A stretch of DNA of 64,000 nt from contig NC_087066.1 of NCBI RefSeq assembly GCF_963678635.1, forward strand, positions 66,127,277 through 66,191,276. Reading direction: 5' to 3'. The DNA comes from Symsagittifera roscoffensis (lineage: Eukaryota; Xenacoelomorpha; Acoela; Convolutidae). A model generated the notes under the pieces. That model had not been told where the DNA came from, did no database searches, and saw only the letters and a list, made by a program, of their open reading frames with translations. A program made the position numbers and the translations under genes. Shown here piece after piece: positions 19,860 through 31,345 of this stretch (position 1 is the stretch's first letter; each line of letters opens with the position of its first letter).

Positions 19860-20768
19860 ATGCTAGAAAACGGCAACATCTGTAACAGAAAACTCAAAAT
19901 GGGACCTAAGTTCTCATGTTATACATGTGACAAGGTCCTACATCTATCCCCCGAATGCACTATGTTCACTAACGATGAAGTCAAAGTCCTCAACAAACTG
20001 AATGATAACCTCCTCCACATCTGCAATGACTGCAAACCCAAACGTGACGATCTTGTCAAAAACAAAACTACAACAAGTAACAAACTTGACGAACAACTTG
20101 ATAACCTGCAACTACAAATGAAGGTTCTCACCGAAAAAATGGAGCAATCCAGCACTGTCATCACTCAAGTACAAGCCGATATGAAAACACTTAAAGAAAA
20201 ACCCTACAATTTCCGAGCAGCCGTGGGAAACGTAAGCCCAGGAAGAGTGGTTAATTCGCCAACTGTACCAAAAGCTCAACTTGGTATCCGAATACGCGGT
20301 GTTCCCGAAAGCAAAGACAAAAGCGACATTGAACGAATGCAAGAAGATCTCGGGACAATCGACAGAATACTTGCATTCCTCCAAATTGACGACCGAAAAT
20401 TATCCAAGGCAACTCGGATTGGAAAATTCAATCCCGATAAGGGGCCTCGTACCCTGCTGTTCAACACCGAGAGTAGCATAAGTAAAAATTTGATCCTAAA
20501 ATCGACTTCCAAACTAAAAGACTTCTCGGAACTTCGGGTCTTCATCAGTCCCGAGTTATCCAAGGCGGATGCCGAAAAGGAAAACAATTGTCTCAAGAAA
20601 AGGAGGGAGCTGATAGTAAAAAATCACGACCCGAGCAAGATAAAAATCAGAAATCTTAAACTAGAATTGAAAGAAAACGAAAAATGGATTGTTTACGAAG
20701 AAAGTAAAACTTCCCAGGAAACCGATAATAATGCAGACCAAGCTGGTGATGTTGCCATTACCGGATGA
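19860..20768 (+). CDS. LINE-1 ORF1: Cys-rich finger / coiled-coil RNA-binding protein
   Basis: From the ATG at 19860 (a second in-frame Met follows at about 19896) the frame gives about 300 residues. Near the N terminus are CYTC, HLSPEC and a CNDC pair 25 residues on, spaced like a PHD/RING-type zinc finger. Residues about 70-110 form a heptad-like coiled coil (LDEQLDNLQLQMKVLTEKM). The middle contains IRIRGVPES and a following charged segment, resembling the RRM-like domain of LINE ORF1 proteins. It would coat element RNA. The frame is intact and ends 10 bp before ORF2. Confidence 0.75.
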   Translation: MLENGNICNRKLKMGPKFSCYTCDKVLHLSPECTMFTNDEVKVLNKLNDNLLHICNDCKPKRDDLVKNKTTTSNKLDEQLDNLQLQMKVLTEKMEQSSTVITQVQADMKTLKEKPYNFRAAVGNVSPGRVVNSPTVPKAQLGIRIRGVPESKDKSDIERMQEDLGTIDRILAFLQIDDRKLSKATRIGKFNPDKGPRTLLFNTESSISKNLILKSTSKLKDFSELRVFISPELSKADAEKENNCLKKRRELIVKNHDPSKIKIRNLKLELKENEKWIVYEESKTSQETDNNADQAGDVAITG

Positions 20769-20777
20769 CTAAGACCG

Positions 20778-21590
20778 ATGAAAATGTTGACATTCAACAC
20801 CAGAAGTATCCTGGATATAAACAGGAGAAAGAAATTGTCAAACGCAATAGCAAACTCAGAATACGATATTATCTGTCTCTGTGAAACCTGGCTCACAAAA
20901 GACGTAACAACTGCCTCGCTCTTCCTAGAGAACTATCAAGTATATCGCAATGACCGGGAAACATCAGATAACAGAAAAACAAAGCACGGTGGTGTACTCA
21001 TTGCCATCAAAAATGAAATCTCACATGACTTACATTCCATTGAGAGTCTCAAGTCTGATTATATCATCATAGAAATACATTCCAATAAAAGATCAATTAT
21101 CTTAAGCTGTGTTTATAATGCACCCACTCCTAGCACATACCAATGGTCCACTGAAAGTTTCTTAACTTTGATGAATGAAATGGCAAATCTCAAACTAGCC
21201 AACAAAAATGACCTCTGTGACTTAATACTCACCGGTGACATCAACTTCTCACAAACATACTGGGAAGCACTCTCCTCATCTGACATATACGAGAGTCAAC
21301 TACTGGACAAATTAGTTGAACTAAATCTTTCACAACATGCACCAACTCAACTAGACGTGCTGCTTTGCGACAATCCAGAATTATTTTCACAATGTCAAAT
21401 CGACAGGAATATTCGAGATAAACTAACTAGTCAGTTCTCTGACCACAAACCACTCTACACCACAATTGCCGCCTTTAGCTGCATTAACCTTCCAAAAATA
21501 ACAAATCATCGATATGCTTTCAAACGAGCAGACTGGGACAGCTTAAATTGTTCAACAGAAACAACCGTTTATCCCGTACTGCTACAGTAA
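20778..21590 (+). pseudogene. LINE-1 ORF2 N-terminal part: AP-type endonuclease
   Basis: Starts MKMLTFNTRSIL, the usual beginning of CR1/Jockey endonucleases (catalytic Asn). CLCETWLT carries the metal-binding Glu, GGVLIAIK is the conserved middle, ILTGDINFS the Asp/Asn pair, and SDHKPL the final Asp-His. The domain therefore looks catalytically complete. The frame then ends at a TAA; coding similarity goes on in another frame, so a small indel lies at about 21.56 kb. The enzyme would nick target DNA to prime reverse transcription. Confidence 0.85.
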
Positions 21591-22640
21591 CGTGAACGAA
21601 ATTATCCGACAATGGTACGAATGGCTGTGGGAAAAAATCGAAAAGTTTGTACCTAGAATAACTGAGCATCGATCAAGGTTACAACCCTGGATCACGCCAG
21701 CCACCTCCCACCTCATCATAATGAAAAGAAAACCAAAACAAGGTCTCGAAAGACTATTAAAGATCAAAAAACTTGAAAAAGATATTCAAAGGTTTTCCGA
21801 AGATGACCTAGCGGAATATGAAAAAACCGTCCTAGAAGGAAGAACTTTCAGCAAAAATCAAAAATACCTTAAATGCATACGCAAGACTCCAACAATTCCT
21901 TCGACGGTCAAATACGGAAACACTGAATCATCAAATGAAAGAGAAAAATGTGAATTATTCAATGACTATTTCGTCAGCGTGTTTGGCACAAAAGAACATC
22001 AAACCGGTATCCTCTAAAAGTGAGCTGAATAGATTTATTGTTGACCAAAGTCAAGTTAGCGAAATAATGAGGCAACTTAATGTCAATAAATCAATGGGAC
22101 ACGACAACATTGGCAATCTCATTTTGAAATCATGTCACAAAACTCTAAGCAAATCACTTACCCTTATATTTCAAACCTGCCTTAACAAAGGAATTTTTCC
22201 TGAAAGATGGAAAATTAGTGAAGTAACCCCTGTTTTCAAGGAAGGAAGTAAAACCGATGTCAGTTGCTATAGACCAATCAGCCTACTCTGCTGCTGCTCA
22301 AAATTACTTGAAAAAATAATATTTGACAAACTCTATACTAAAGTGAAATACAGATTACATGAAAGTCAACATGGATTTCGAAAGCCTAGATCCGCCACAA
22401 TTCAACTTCTTCTTTTTCTTGACCGAATATACGAATTGAACGATCAACAGGATGTACAAGAACTTGCAGTTCTATACTTGGATTTTGCCAAGGCATTCGA
22501 CACTGTACCTCATGATATTCTGCTTACGAAGATCAAAATTTTTGGAATTGGCGGGGAAATTGCTGTCACTGATATATTCATACCTCAACAACAGAAAGCA
22601 ATGCATTAAGATTGAGCCTGTCGCTCAACCCTAAAAGAAG
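21560..22640 (+). pseudogene. LINE-1 ORF2 middle: linker and RT N-terminal half
   Basis: Spread over two frames (to 22017, then 21935-22609). The first is the charged linker after the endonuclease. The second has the RT fingers: NKSMGHDNIGN, WKISEVTPVFKEG, YRPISLLCCCSKLLE, HGFRK and the first catalytic Asp in LDFAKAFDTVPH. Frame changes near 21.99 kb and 22.6 kb break continuity. Confidence 0.8.
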
Positions 22641-23599
22641 TCACCAGTGGAGTTCCGCAAGGTTCAATTCTGGGACCGCTGCTGTTCTTACTTTTTATAA
22701 ACGATCTACCTGAAACCATGAAAGACACAGACAGTTTTGGGTACGCAGATGACTTTAAGGCCATTCTACTAAATCAAACTTCCCTTGACACTGCACCTCT
22801 GAAAATAGAGAAATGGCTACATGGAAACAAAATGCAACCCAACATCAAAAAATCAACGCTCCTCGGCATCAAAGGTGATTTAAAAGCTAGTCTCCTGAAC
22901 AAAAATCTTTCCTCAGTAAACTCACAGCGTGACCTAGGACTGATTGTGTCCAACAAGCTCACATGGAACGAAAATTGCTCTCGTCGGACATCCAAAGCAA
23001 TTAGTGCTCTCTTCCAGATTAAACGAAGTCTGACTATGAAAAGCAGTGTGACCACCAGGCTTAATACATATACTGGGTATGTAGTACCCATAGTAACATA
23101 CGCATCCCAAGCATGGACTCCTAGCAGATCGAACATGGAACAACTCGAACGAGTTCAAAAGTTAGCAACAAAATGGATTTTGGGGACAAGCAAAACTTAT
23201 ACTGAAAGACTGAAGGACCTGAACCTTCTTCCTTTGAACCTATACATGGAAATGCACGACATTTTAATACTAATAGCCCTGCTTGAAAATCGTTACGATG
23301 TAGAAATAGAACGAAAACCATCTGAATCATGCGAAATCACCCGACAGTCATCAAGAGGCGAATTTCAAATCCCAAAAAGCCGCTTGCAAAGAACGGACGA
23401 CAATTTTTTCAGACGAGTGAAACATCTATACAACTGTCTTATCCGAGCCTGCCCAACTTTTAGCCGTAGACCAAGCAAAGCGACTCTGACCTACATATAC
23501 CAGAAATACTTCAAAAAAATGTACAGTGAAGTCAACAAATGTACATGGAAACTCTTATGCAGATGTGGAAACTGCAATGTTTACAACAAACTGAGATAA
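22630..23599 (+). pseudogene. LINE-1 ORF2 C-terminal part: RT catalytic core and tail
   Basis: Open to the natural stop at 23599. SGVPQGSILGPLLF is RT motif 4 and FGYADDFKAI the catalytic YADD box, both intact. The thumb and the long C-terminal region common in Jockey/CR1 elements follow; a CRCGNC pair lies near the end. Only the upstream frameshifts prevent translation as one ORF2. Confidence 0.85.
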
Positions 23600-23654
23600 A
23601 ACATGGACTGTAAAAGGGGTGAAATTCCCTAGAGCTAATGCTCTGAAGCCTATT

Positions 23655-23673
23655 CTACTACTACTACTACTAC
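23655..23673 (+). repeat. (CTA)n tail of LINE-1
   Basis: CTACTACTACTACTACTAC, about six units, directly after the short 3' UTR. It probably marks the 3' end of the element, as in LINEs that end in microsatellites. Confidence 0.85.
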
Positions 23674-23964
23674 ATAAGAGACAAACAAGTCAATAAAAAC
23701 AGCCAAAACCGATTAAGCCGAAAAAAAAAGAGAAAGAAACTGAAAAAAAAATTTAACAAATCGAATTGGTAAAACTACAACCAATGTAAAAAATTCGATT
23801 CGGCCAGATTTTTAAAAAGCTTTAAGAATTAAACCAACTACAGCGACATAATTGTTTACAGCAAAAACAAAGCATTCTTAGATCTGGCTACTAAGCCGAC
23901 AAAACAAGCAGACAAATAAGTCCGAAATGTTTTTGAACAGGAATATTTACCGTTTCAAACAAAA

Positions 23965-24032
23965 TAGGTCCTAGCCCTATTGGAACCCTGGACCTTTGTC
24001 TCCCGAGGCGTATTCGTCACCTCTAGGAAACG
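23965..24032 (-). mobile_element. tRNA-derived SINE head
   Basis: On the minus strand TCCTAGAGGTGACGAATAC (A-box-like) precedes, by about 30 nt, CCAGGGTTCCAATAGGG (B-box-like). A box and spacing match the heads at 4888 and 24385, suggesting one family. Confidence 0.5.
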
Positions 24033-24384
24033 GTTAAAAATTTGAGTTCATTATGAATCAAGGTAAGTTATTTACGGGGGAAAAAAGTCGATGAAGAAAC
24101 CCCATTACAATACCTTTGCTAATCGCAAGGATAATTATATATTATTCGCTTGAAACGATGTTTAATAAAATTTTGCAACCGATCTAACACAAGCAGAGAG
24201 TAATAAGGAAAAATAAAGTGAAAAGAAAATTATATAAATGAGAGTTAGTGAACTAAAACTACAACAATTTTCACTTTAAAATTGCTTGAATCAGAATAAA
24301 AACCACGCTTTCGATAGCAACCTGAAAAGTAGGCAGACAAACAATAGTCGGACCGTTCAAAACCTTAAATATCAAAATTTAACA

Positions 24385-24442
24385 TTCCGGTCGAGACCTC
24401 AACTCGACAATCCGAAGGCACGCGCTTCACCCCTAGACTATG
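24385..24442 (-). mobile_element. tRNA-derived SINE head
   Basis: On the minus strand TAGTCTAGGGGTGAAGCGC (A-box-like, in the style of tRNA-Glu/Asp) precedes GAGGTCTCGACCGG (B-box-like). The plus-strand flank CAATAAAGCAAGTTCAATTTC is shared with the 4.99 kb region. Confidence 0.5.
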
Positions 24443-25494
24443 TGGGAAGGGACTAGGAAATTTACGCGTTTCATCAATAAAGCAAGTTCAATTTCTTACA
24501 TTTACAGGAATAATTGCTCAAGTGAAAACAGTTCAGCTAACAATTACACGTAAATTTTTTCTTACTAGTGAAAAGTACGATAAAATAGCCAAAAGACTGT
24601 TGAAAAACAGATAAAAAAGGCTGAATAGTTAGATTTGCAGCATTTTCAAAGAAAAACGTATGTTATTTAAACCCATTGAATTTCAAGAATCTTTTATGAT
24701 TTCACTTTTTGAGAAAACCGGATCAGTAGGATTTTTTGTTCATCTGGGAAATCTCAAAAAATTTACTTCGGAAACCGATTATGAAAATAATCAGTTTCAA
24801 AGAGACCAAAATTTCATTTTGTTGTTATTAGACAACGTAACCTGCCTTTCATCCAGCAAATGAAATAAAGTTAATTCAAAATTCAAACTGAAAAATCGAA
24901 CCAACCAAAAAACGACCTGAAAAATGTTTTCACCTCGTTCATTAGCACTTAAAACAATAACCAGACAACATACGTATCGGCACAATTTTGACACCAAGCA
25001 CAAACCAAATTTCCTAAAAGCGATTTACATTTTAAAACCGTTTTGAAATAGTTATAAAAAAGCCAAAGGTTTATAATACGAAGCACTCTTGTAACATTTT
25101 TCACAAAAAAATAAACCTGTTGAAAATGACATACCTGTAGAACACTTGAATTACTATACAATAAAAAGCCGAGGCATCAGTGTAGCAAAGTGTAAATAAT
25201 AAAATTGGTTATAAATTCATTGGTTACATCAAACAAAAACAAAACATCAGAAAACAAGCAATAAACAAAACAAAAAAAAACAAAATCGGTTACAGTTCGG
25301 AAATTGGTTGATTAAAGTATATGAAGTTTCGGATACTATAGAAAATTAAAGATTTAAGAATTAGGAACAAGCTGGTAATAAAACTTTACAAACAATTTTA
25401 CAGATAGTCCAATTATACAACGTATATACAGAGTATATACAGTTTCTCTTTCAAGCAATGTGTGAAAAATTAAACTGAATTAAAAAATATAGAA

Positions 25495-27915
25495 CTAGCA
25501 AAAACGGTAATCACGCCACGTATTTGTATTAGTACATATAGGATTGTTTCTCAATTCACTCACGTAAAATTCTTTCAATTTTTTCTTGAATTCTGTTTTC
25601 GATTTTTCTAAATTGCGCAAAATTATGGGCAGTGAATTCCATTTTTTAGAAGTCAAATGAAAAAATGATTTTTGTAGAGAAGCAGTCGAACAATGTTTGT
25701 CAAAAATAATTTGTTTCGTTCTTTCGTTGAGCCTATAATTGGCAGTCGGTAGTCTCAGTGTATTTTCAAAAGCCTTCTTTTTGTTTGTAAGATATTGGTA
25801 TAAGTATGTTATACACTTTAACTCAATTCTTTTCTCGATTCCAATGAACGATTTGCTAATGCGAAGAAGGGAAGAAGATTTAAAATTCGATCTGAAATAT
25901 GTTCTTTTTAGCGCCCAGTTCAACTGTTTCTTCAGAGATAGCATCAAAGTAGCATTAATTTGTTGTAAAAAAATTGCTGAATAATCTAAATGTGATAAAA
26001 CAAGACAATGAAGCAAGGCAACTAATGATAATGTCGGCAGTTGTTGTCCAATTGTATCAATAGTTTTAATCCCTTGGGCCATTTTTTGGAGAATTGTTTT
26101 GATTTGAGCATGAAAAGATAAACTTGAATCAAGAATTATGCCTAAATATTTGCATTCTGATTTTTTGGCTACATAATGCCCACTAATTACTAGTTTATCA
26201 GTATCCACATTTTTGCTATCATTTTTTTGACAAAATGTTATAAATTCCGATTTAGATGCATTCAGATTCAATTGGTTCTCTGCAAAAAATTCCGTTAGAT
26301 TATTGAGTGATTTTTGCAATCGATTCAAAGCATCCTCAGAAATTATAGAAGAGGAAAAAACCATACAGTCGTCAGCATATTGAACTAAAGTACAACCCTC
26401 ATATAATCGCTCTTGTATGTCATTAACATAAATATTGAACAACAACGGACCAAGTACCGTTCCTTGTGGGACACCTCGTTTTATTTCAATCCAGTCTGAA
26501 AAAATTCCATTGACGTTTACTCTTTGAATACGTTTGTTTAGGAAGCTAGCAATTAAAGCATTTGCTCCATTTGAAAAACCGAGAGAAAGCATTTTTTCAA
26601 TTAAAACTTCATGCGAAATAGAATCAAAAGCCTTGGACAGATCTAATAAAGCTGCATGTACGATTTTTTTTGAATCTATTTGATTTCGAATACTTTCTGT
26701 CACATAAACAAGAGCATCTTGTGTTGAAATGTTTTTGCGAAATCCGAATTGAAATGGTGTCATTATTTGAAATTTGTCAAGATGTTCTGTTATTTGGGCA
26801 TGTAAAATTTTTTCAAAAATTTTAGAAAAAGCACAAGTTATTGATATTGGCCGATAATTTTTTGCATCCATTGGGTCATCTTTTTTGAACAAAGGGGTTA
26901 CGTTTGCTTTTTTCAGTTCGATCGGGAAAATGTTCTCATCTAAGCAAGTATTTATGACAAAAGTTAAATGTGGAACTATAACTGATTGACCGTCAATGAT
27001 TGCCCAAGCAGGTACGGTACAAGGTCCGAGAGGTTTTCCAACATTGATTTTTCGAACTATATCAAAGCATTGCTTCACTGTAATGTGTTGAAAATGAAAA
27101 GATGCAGATTCAGAGGCAGATTTGTTGTAATTCGGAGGCTTTTTAGCGCCGAAAAATTCGCCTAATTTTGAAAAAATATAATTTAAATGATTGGCAATTT
27201 TTTTGTCTTGGGTTATCATTTCACTGAAGGAATTTCGTAGAACTGTAATTCGATGGTTGCCAGAACATGTACCTCTAACTTGGTTAATATATTTCCATTT
27301 TTGTTGGATAGTGCTGAGAAGTGAAAAACAATTTTTTGAATGATCGAATTGTTTACTTCTAATCAATTTGCTCATTTGATTACGTAAAAACTGGTACTTT
27401 GACCAATTATCGCTTGTGCTTTGACTGCGATATGATCTCAGTGAATTCTGTTTCTTAGTCAACAATTGCTGACATTCTGAATCGAACCATTCCGTTTTCA
27501 ACACGTTTTTTGGTTTAAAATTACGAACAAACTTTTTTTCGATAGGAGCATGTTGCTGTAGAGCACAAGAAATTAAATAAATCATCGTCGAGAACATGTT
27601 TTGTGCGTCTGTACATTGATATAAGAGATACCAAGGAAGAGCGGAGAGTGAATTGCAAAATTCATTTTTCTGATAATTTTTCTTATTGAAAGTCGTAATT
27701 ATCCTCGGTAAAATTTTGCCGCATTTTATATCCGTCAAAATAAATGAAGCAAAATGGTCGGTTTTATAAGGTGTATCAAAACAAAACTCAATGCCGTTTG
27801 TTTCATAGTCACTGATTATGTAGTCGATATGAGTTTTTGTTGAGGAACTAATTCTGGTCTCATCGTTTGGACAAAAAACCTTCAATCCATATGGGATAAT
27901 TATAGAATCTAAATT
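25495..27915 (-). pseudogene. LINE-2 ORF2, RT-containing part
   Basis: About 800 uninterrupted codons. It begins inside the endonuclease, whose terminal TDHF (Asp-His pair) is at about residue 43. RT motifs in order: VGKPLGPCTVPAWAI, KKANVTPLFKKDD, YRPISITCAFSKIFEK, FGFRKN, LDLSKAFDSISHEVL, RGVPQGTVLGPLLFNIYVND and the catalytic QYADDCMVF. All look intact. A long C-terminal region follows, ending with TAG at 25495. Because only one nonsense codon separates this from the endonuclease part, the copy is young compared with LINE-1. Confidence 0.85.
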
Positions 27916-28440
27916 TTATTTTTCTTTGCTATCCAGATAATTTATGTTATAATCACCCAAAAGCGTAATTTTATTAGAAACTGAAAAAGCATTATCTATG
28001 TTAAGCGTTAATTGTTCCAAAAAATCAATAAAGTTTGATCTGCTTGGGTTATAACACAAATTAACTAACATTTTTTCTTTACTCGAAATGTTAAATGTAG
28101 ATTTGCACTCAACCCACACTGACTCATATTTTTCTTTATCAAATAAATTTAGATCAGGCCTCAATTTCGGAGCCAATTTGACTGGTATATATAACAAAAC
28201 GCCACCGCCTTTCTTTTTTACCGCTGATTGCCTATCATATCTGAACATCGCATGCGTTCTAGGTTGGAAATTCCATAAATTGTCACTATCTTCTTTTTTA
28301 AGCCACGTTTCGGAAATTCCTATAATTGTGTTTTCGCCCATATCATCAAGAAATTTTTTCAATTGCATCCGTTTTCTAATAATACTTTGAAAATTCAAAT
28401 GAACAAATTTAAGATTTGCACAATTTTTTGAGCAGATACC
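27916..28440 (-). pseudogene. LINE-2 ORF2, endonuclease part with premature TAA
   Basis: The frame is open above the first Met (28398) to about 28440, where it has the usual VHLNFQSI start of AP endonucleases. ISETWLKKED holds the catalytic Glu and LLGDYNINYLD the Asp/Asn pair. It stops at TAA 27916-27918 and resumes in the same frame immediately after, so the break is a single nonsense change, not an indel. Confidence 0.85.
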
Positions 28441-28757
28441 GTAGACTGTTTCAATGGTTTCGATAGGACCAGGGTTTCGATAGGACCTATTTGGATTTTC
28501 AGAATTTCTCCTGATGGGACTTCTCCCCTAGTTGTTTTTAAACATCTTTCCAAGTTTTTCTGCAATTTTGACAGTCAAACAAAAATTTGGCTATCATACA
28601 AAAATTTTGACACAACAAATTTTGAAGGAAACACGTCCAGAAACACAATATTCAACTTTAAGAGACTTCAAAAAATCAAAAATTGGGTAAACTCCCGTTG
28701 TAGCAAAAGCAAAATTGTTGTTGAGCAAAATTGAAGGTTGAGTGATTCCGCACCCCA
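28441..28757. other. Spacer between LINE-2 and the foldback element
   Basis: AT-rich; GGTTTCGATAGGACC occurs twice in tandem (28456 and 28473). No gene. Confidence 0.5.
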
Positions 28758-29154
28758 CCCACAAGGATAGAAAAGAGGGAAGACTTCATATATTCTGAAA
28801 TGGATCAAAGTTCCACTGTCCAATGAAAACTAACAGTATACTTAAGCTTCCGACCATGTTTTTAATGGCGTTCGCGTGTTCTAGGTATTTAGCGACCTGA
28901 CCATGAGGGCGTTCTTATTACTAGAGTGGGGGGTATTTAGGTAGTAGCCTTTAAGCTGTAACACGGTTTGTAGTCTCATGTCGCAAGTGAACCGAATTGG
29001 CTCCGACCGAATGAGGTAGTAAAACACAAGAGATGGTAACCCTGACTCTTGAGCCACCGGTTATAGGGCATATATTTTTTAGCCTCATATGTGACTTAAA
29101 TACGCGACTGTTACATAGTGTTTTTATGGCGCTCCTGGGTGTTTTTACGAAATC

Positions 29155-29220
29155 AAGACTACGGGATCGAACCCACTTGACACAACTGCGGGCTACATGC
29201 CCATTCTAGAGTACCGGTGG
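29155..29220 (-). mobile_element. tRNA-like sequence inside the foldback element
   Basis: On the minus strand GTACTCTAGAATGGG (A-box-like), then a GGGC...GCCC stem-loop where an anticodon arm would be, then GTGGGTTCGATCCC, a perfect B box. No acceptor-stem pairing is evident, so it is a SINE head or tRNA pseudogene. Confidence 0.5.
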
Positions 29221-29554
29221 TACGGTTCAACGGGAACGTCTCCACCTTCTGGTTTTACCGTGATAGCTTTTTAGGAAAACTCGAGAAAATTTCCAGGTGC
29301 TCTTTCCGATACGAGGCCTAGCTAACCGAGTAAGGGGCCACTAGAGGGACAAAAAATAGGTCAAAGACAAAAAACGAAACAAAAAACGGAAAAGATTAGA
29401 AATAGGAAGAAAAAACTGTAAAAAAATTCGAAAAGGCACCGTGGCTTTGAATTTCAGATTAGTTGGATCAAACCTTTATATTAATTAAAATAGTATACTC
29501 ATACTGTTTTCAATAAGACAGATCGTTTCGATCAAAAAAGCAAAAATTCTGCAG

Positions 29555-29743
29555 GTGCCCGAGTTCGGGGCGTTGAAAGGGTTTTCAGATAGCCTTGCGA
29601 CCTTAGAGGACTACTGGGAGACCAGGATGGAACAGGTGACTAGGCGAGTGGCAAAGTGGTTCTCAGGACTGGGATCTGAGAAACAGGAGACACGCGACTG
29701 GGAAAAGACTACCAGCAACGTGACCAGAGCAGTGCGCCAGTGA
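29555..29743 (+). CDS. Short hypothetical ORF in the foldback element
   Basis: 62 codons, charged, Trp-containing (LEDYWETRMEQVTRRVAKWF could form an amphipathic helix), no recognised family and no Met context to support it. It may be chance; it is recorded because it sits in the middle of an otherwise non-coding element. Confidence 0.15.
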   Translation: MPEFGALKGFSDSLATLEDYWETRMEQVTRRVAKWFSGLGSEKQETRDWEKTTSNVTRAVRQ

Positions 29744-30410
29744 GAAGGGATCACAGGGGTATTCTGTTTGGTCAAACGGGTATCGTTGAAATCCACTTTA
29801 TACTTTAGGAGATAAGTGTAAAGATGAATAAGCGGGTCTCCACAGTTTTGAGGAAACGTTTTTATTTGAGCAGAGCTTGGAAACAGGTTCTACGGATTTC
29901 TCTCGAGAGGTTTAGCAACCATCGGGCTTAGGGTATTTTTCGACTCAGATGGGGGATAGATAGGGGGGAGGTTAGAAGGGGGGCTGAATAAGATAAAGGT
30001 TGGTAGTTGGAAATTGTAAAAAGGGCGGCTTCTTTACAGTATTGTAAAAGTCGCCAACTTAAGTCATATATGAGGTTAAGAAAAATAGGCCCTATAACCA
30101 ATGGCTCAAGAGTCAGGGACATTATTTCTGTGTTTTTCTACCTCAAGTGGTTGGAGCCAATTCGGTTCACTTGCGACATGAGACTACAAACCGTGTTACA
30201 GCTTAAAGGCTACTACCAAAATACCCCCCCCCCCCCACTCTAGATAGAAATAAGAACGCCCCCATAGTCAGCTCGCTAAATACCTAGAACACGCGAACGC
30301 CATTAAAAATAGGGTCGGAAGCTTAAGCATACTGTTAGTTTTCATTGGACAGTGGAACTTTGATCCATTTCAGAATATATGAAGTCTTCCCTCTTTTCCA
30401 TCCTTGTGGG

Positions 30411-31345
30411 ATTTCAGATGGATCAACCTAAAAACTCTCCCTAACTCAACATAACAATATAAAAACACCCTCAAGAAAATTAGATTGGATACTTTCATAC
30501 CAACAGGACCTCTAGAATTGAGTAACTAAATTGTAAAGCAAGTCTAGAATTGATTTGGTAATTAGGTTTGACTCAGGAAGTTTTAAATATACAAGTTTTA
30601 GCTCAAGAAACAAGTCTTCTATTTGAACCTTTGGGCAGCTTCAGCTGTCCACCTTTCCACTGAAGGTTCACTCTGGTACAATCGATTGTTTTTATTTCTC
30701 TCTTCCTGCAATTTCGTCTTCCTACCAGGAACAAGATAGCTCTACTCTCCTCGTATAATTCCAGTAAAATTACGAATAGCAACTTTACTGCAGTATATTT
30801 CAGCAACTTTCCCGCGATTATTACTCGATTCTTCTGTTTGTTATTTTCTCGTATTTTCAGTTGTCGCGAGAAACTTGAGCCTGACAGGATCATTTCGATT
30901 TTTTCAAAATTACTTTTCTCTACAAAAACTAGATTAAAAGTTCAGCTCAAGGTCAAACTTCTAAATATGACCGACTGGCACATACTCCCCGAACTCAAGA
31001 ACGATGTCCTCATCGCGTGTCTTCGTCTGTCAGTGAGCCACCAGAATGTTGAGTGCGTCTCAAGATACAGTGCCAGTGGTCATTTACAGAAGTTTTTAGC
31101 AGATTTAACTTTATCTACAACCCAAAAATCACAGCCATGCAAAATTGTCACATTATCGCTAAACAGCAACCAAAATTTGCATCCACCTGCACCCTGTATT
31201 CCAGCTTTATTAGCTATTTATTAAAATTTTTTTTGTCCCATCCAATCAGAAAATTTTCATGCAGCATTTTGGTTTAAAGAGAAATTATAGTATATTATTA
31301 ACAATATTTTTGTATGTTAAAATTTCATTTCCGTGCCCTCCGATT
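30411..31345. other. Left border region of the giant element; possible short exon
   Basis: The hexamer CTCAAG (CTTGAG in the sense of copy L) occurs at about 30467, 30603, 30943, 30991 and 31053, as densely as in copy L, so element sequence probably extends here from the right. A GC-richer plus-strand stretch at 30967-31055 encodes MTDWHILPELKNDVLIACL..., coding-like but unassigned. A minus frame at 30603-30893 is equally unassigned. No terminal repeat was identified. Confidence 0.35.

Larger units (their letters stand above)
19628..23673 (+). mobile_element. CR1/Jockey-like LINE, nearly full length (LINE-1)
   Basis: Order: repeated 5' UTR, ORF1 with Cys-rich finger and coiled coil, ORF2 with AP-endonuclease and RT, short 3' UTR, (CTA)n tail. 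Two ORFs, an AP-type endonuclease and a microsatellite instead of poly(A) at the 3' end suit the CR1/Jockey superfamily. At least three frameshifts break ORF2, so it is inactive. The 5' end is uncertain; element sequence may start before 19628. Confidence 0.85.
23674..25494. other. Gene-free stretch with two SINE-like heads
   Basis: AT-rich and without convincing coding frames. Contains the tRNA-like heads at 23965 and 24385. The part 25200-25494 should be the 3' UTR of the minus-strand LINE-2 and includes the near-palindrome GTATATAC.GAGTATATAC at about 25422. Confidence 0.5.
25495..28440 (-). mobile_element. CR1/Jockey-like LINE, 5'-truncated (LINE-2)
   Basis: Minus-strand ORF2 with endonuclease then RT, about 970 codons, lacking any ORF1 upstream. 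Similarity stops near 28440, typical of 5' truncation during target-primed reverse transcription. It differs from LINE-1 in sequence and is a separate family. The frame is open except for one TAA. Confidence 0.85.
28758..30410. mobile_element. Foldback-type element with long inverted terminal arms
   Basis: The arms are about 28758-29148 and 30012-30410, starting CCCACAAGGAT and ending ATCCTTGTGGG. Pairing is imperfect, with expanded G/C runs (for example a C14 run at about 30223 against GGGGGG at about 28927). The 0.86-kb middle has no transposase; it carries a tRNA-like head and a short ORF. It is best seen as a non-autonomous foldback/MITE-like DNA transposon. No target-site duplication was evident. 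Confidence 0.75.

Noticed and set aside
23655-23673. CRISPR-like or regulatory tandem repeat
   Set aside because: A plain trinucleotide tail at the 3' end of a LINE; the organism is a eukaryote.
28758-30410. Autonomous DNA transposon
   Set aside because: The interior has no transposase-like frame longer than about 60 codons.
31100-31300. LTR at the left end of copy L
   Set aside because: I compared it by eye with the 45.2-45.5 kb leader and the spacer regions and saw no matching terminal sequence.
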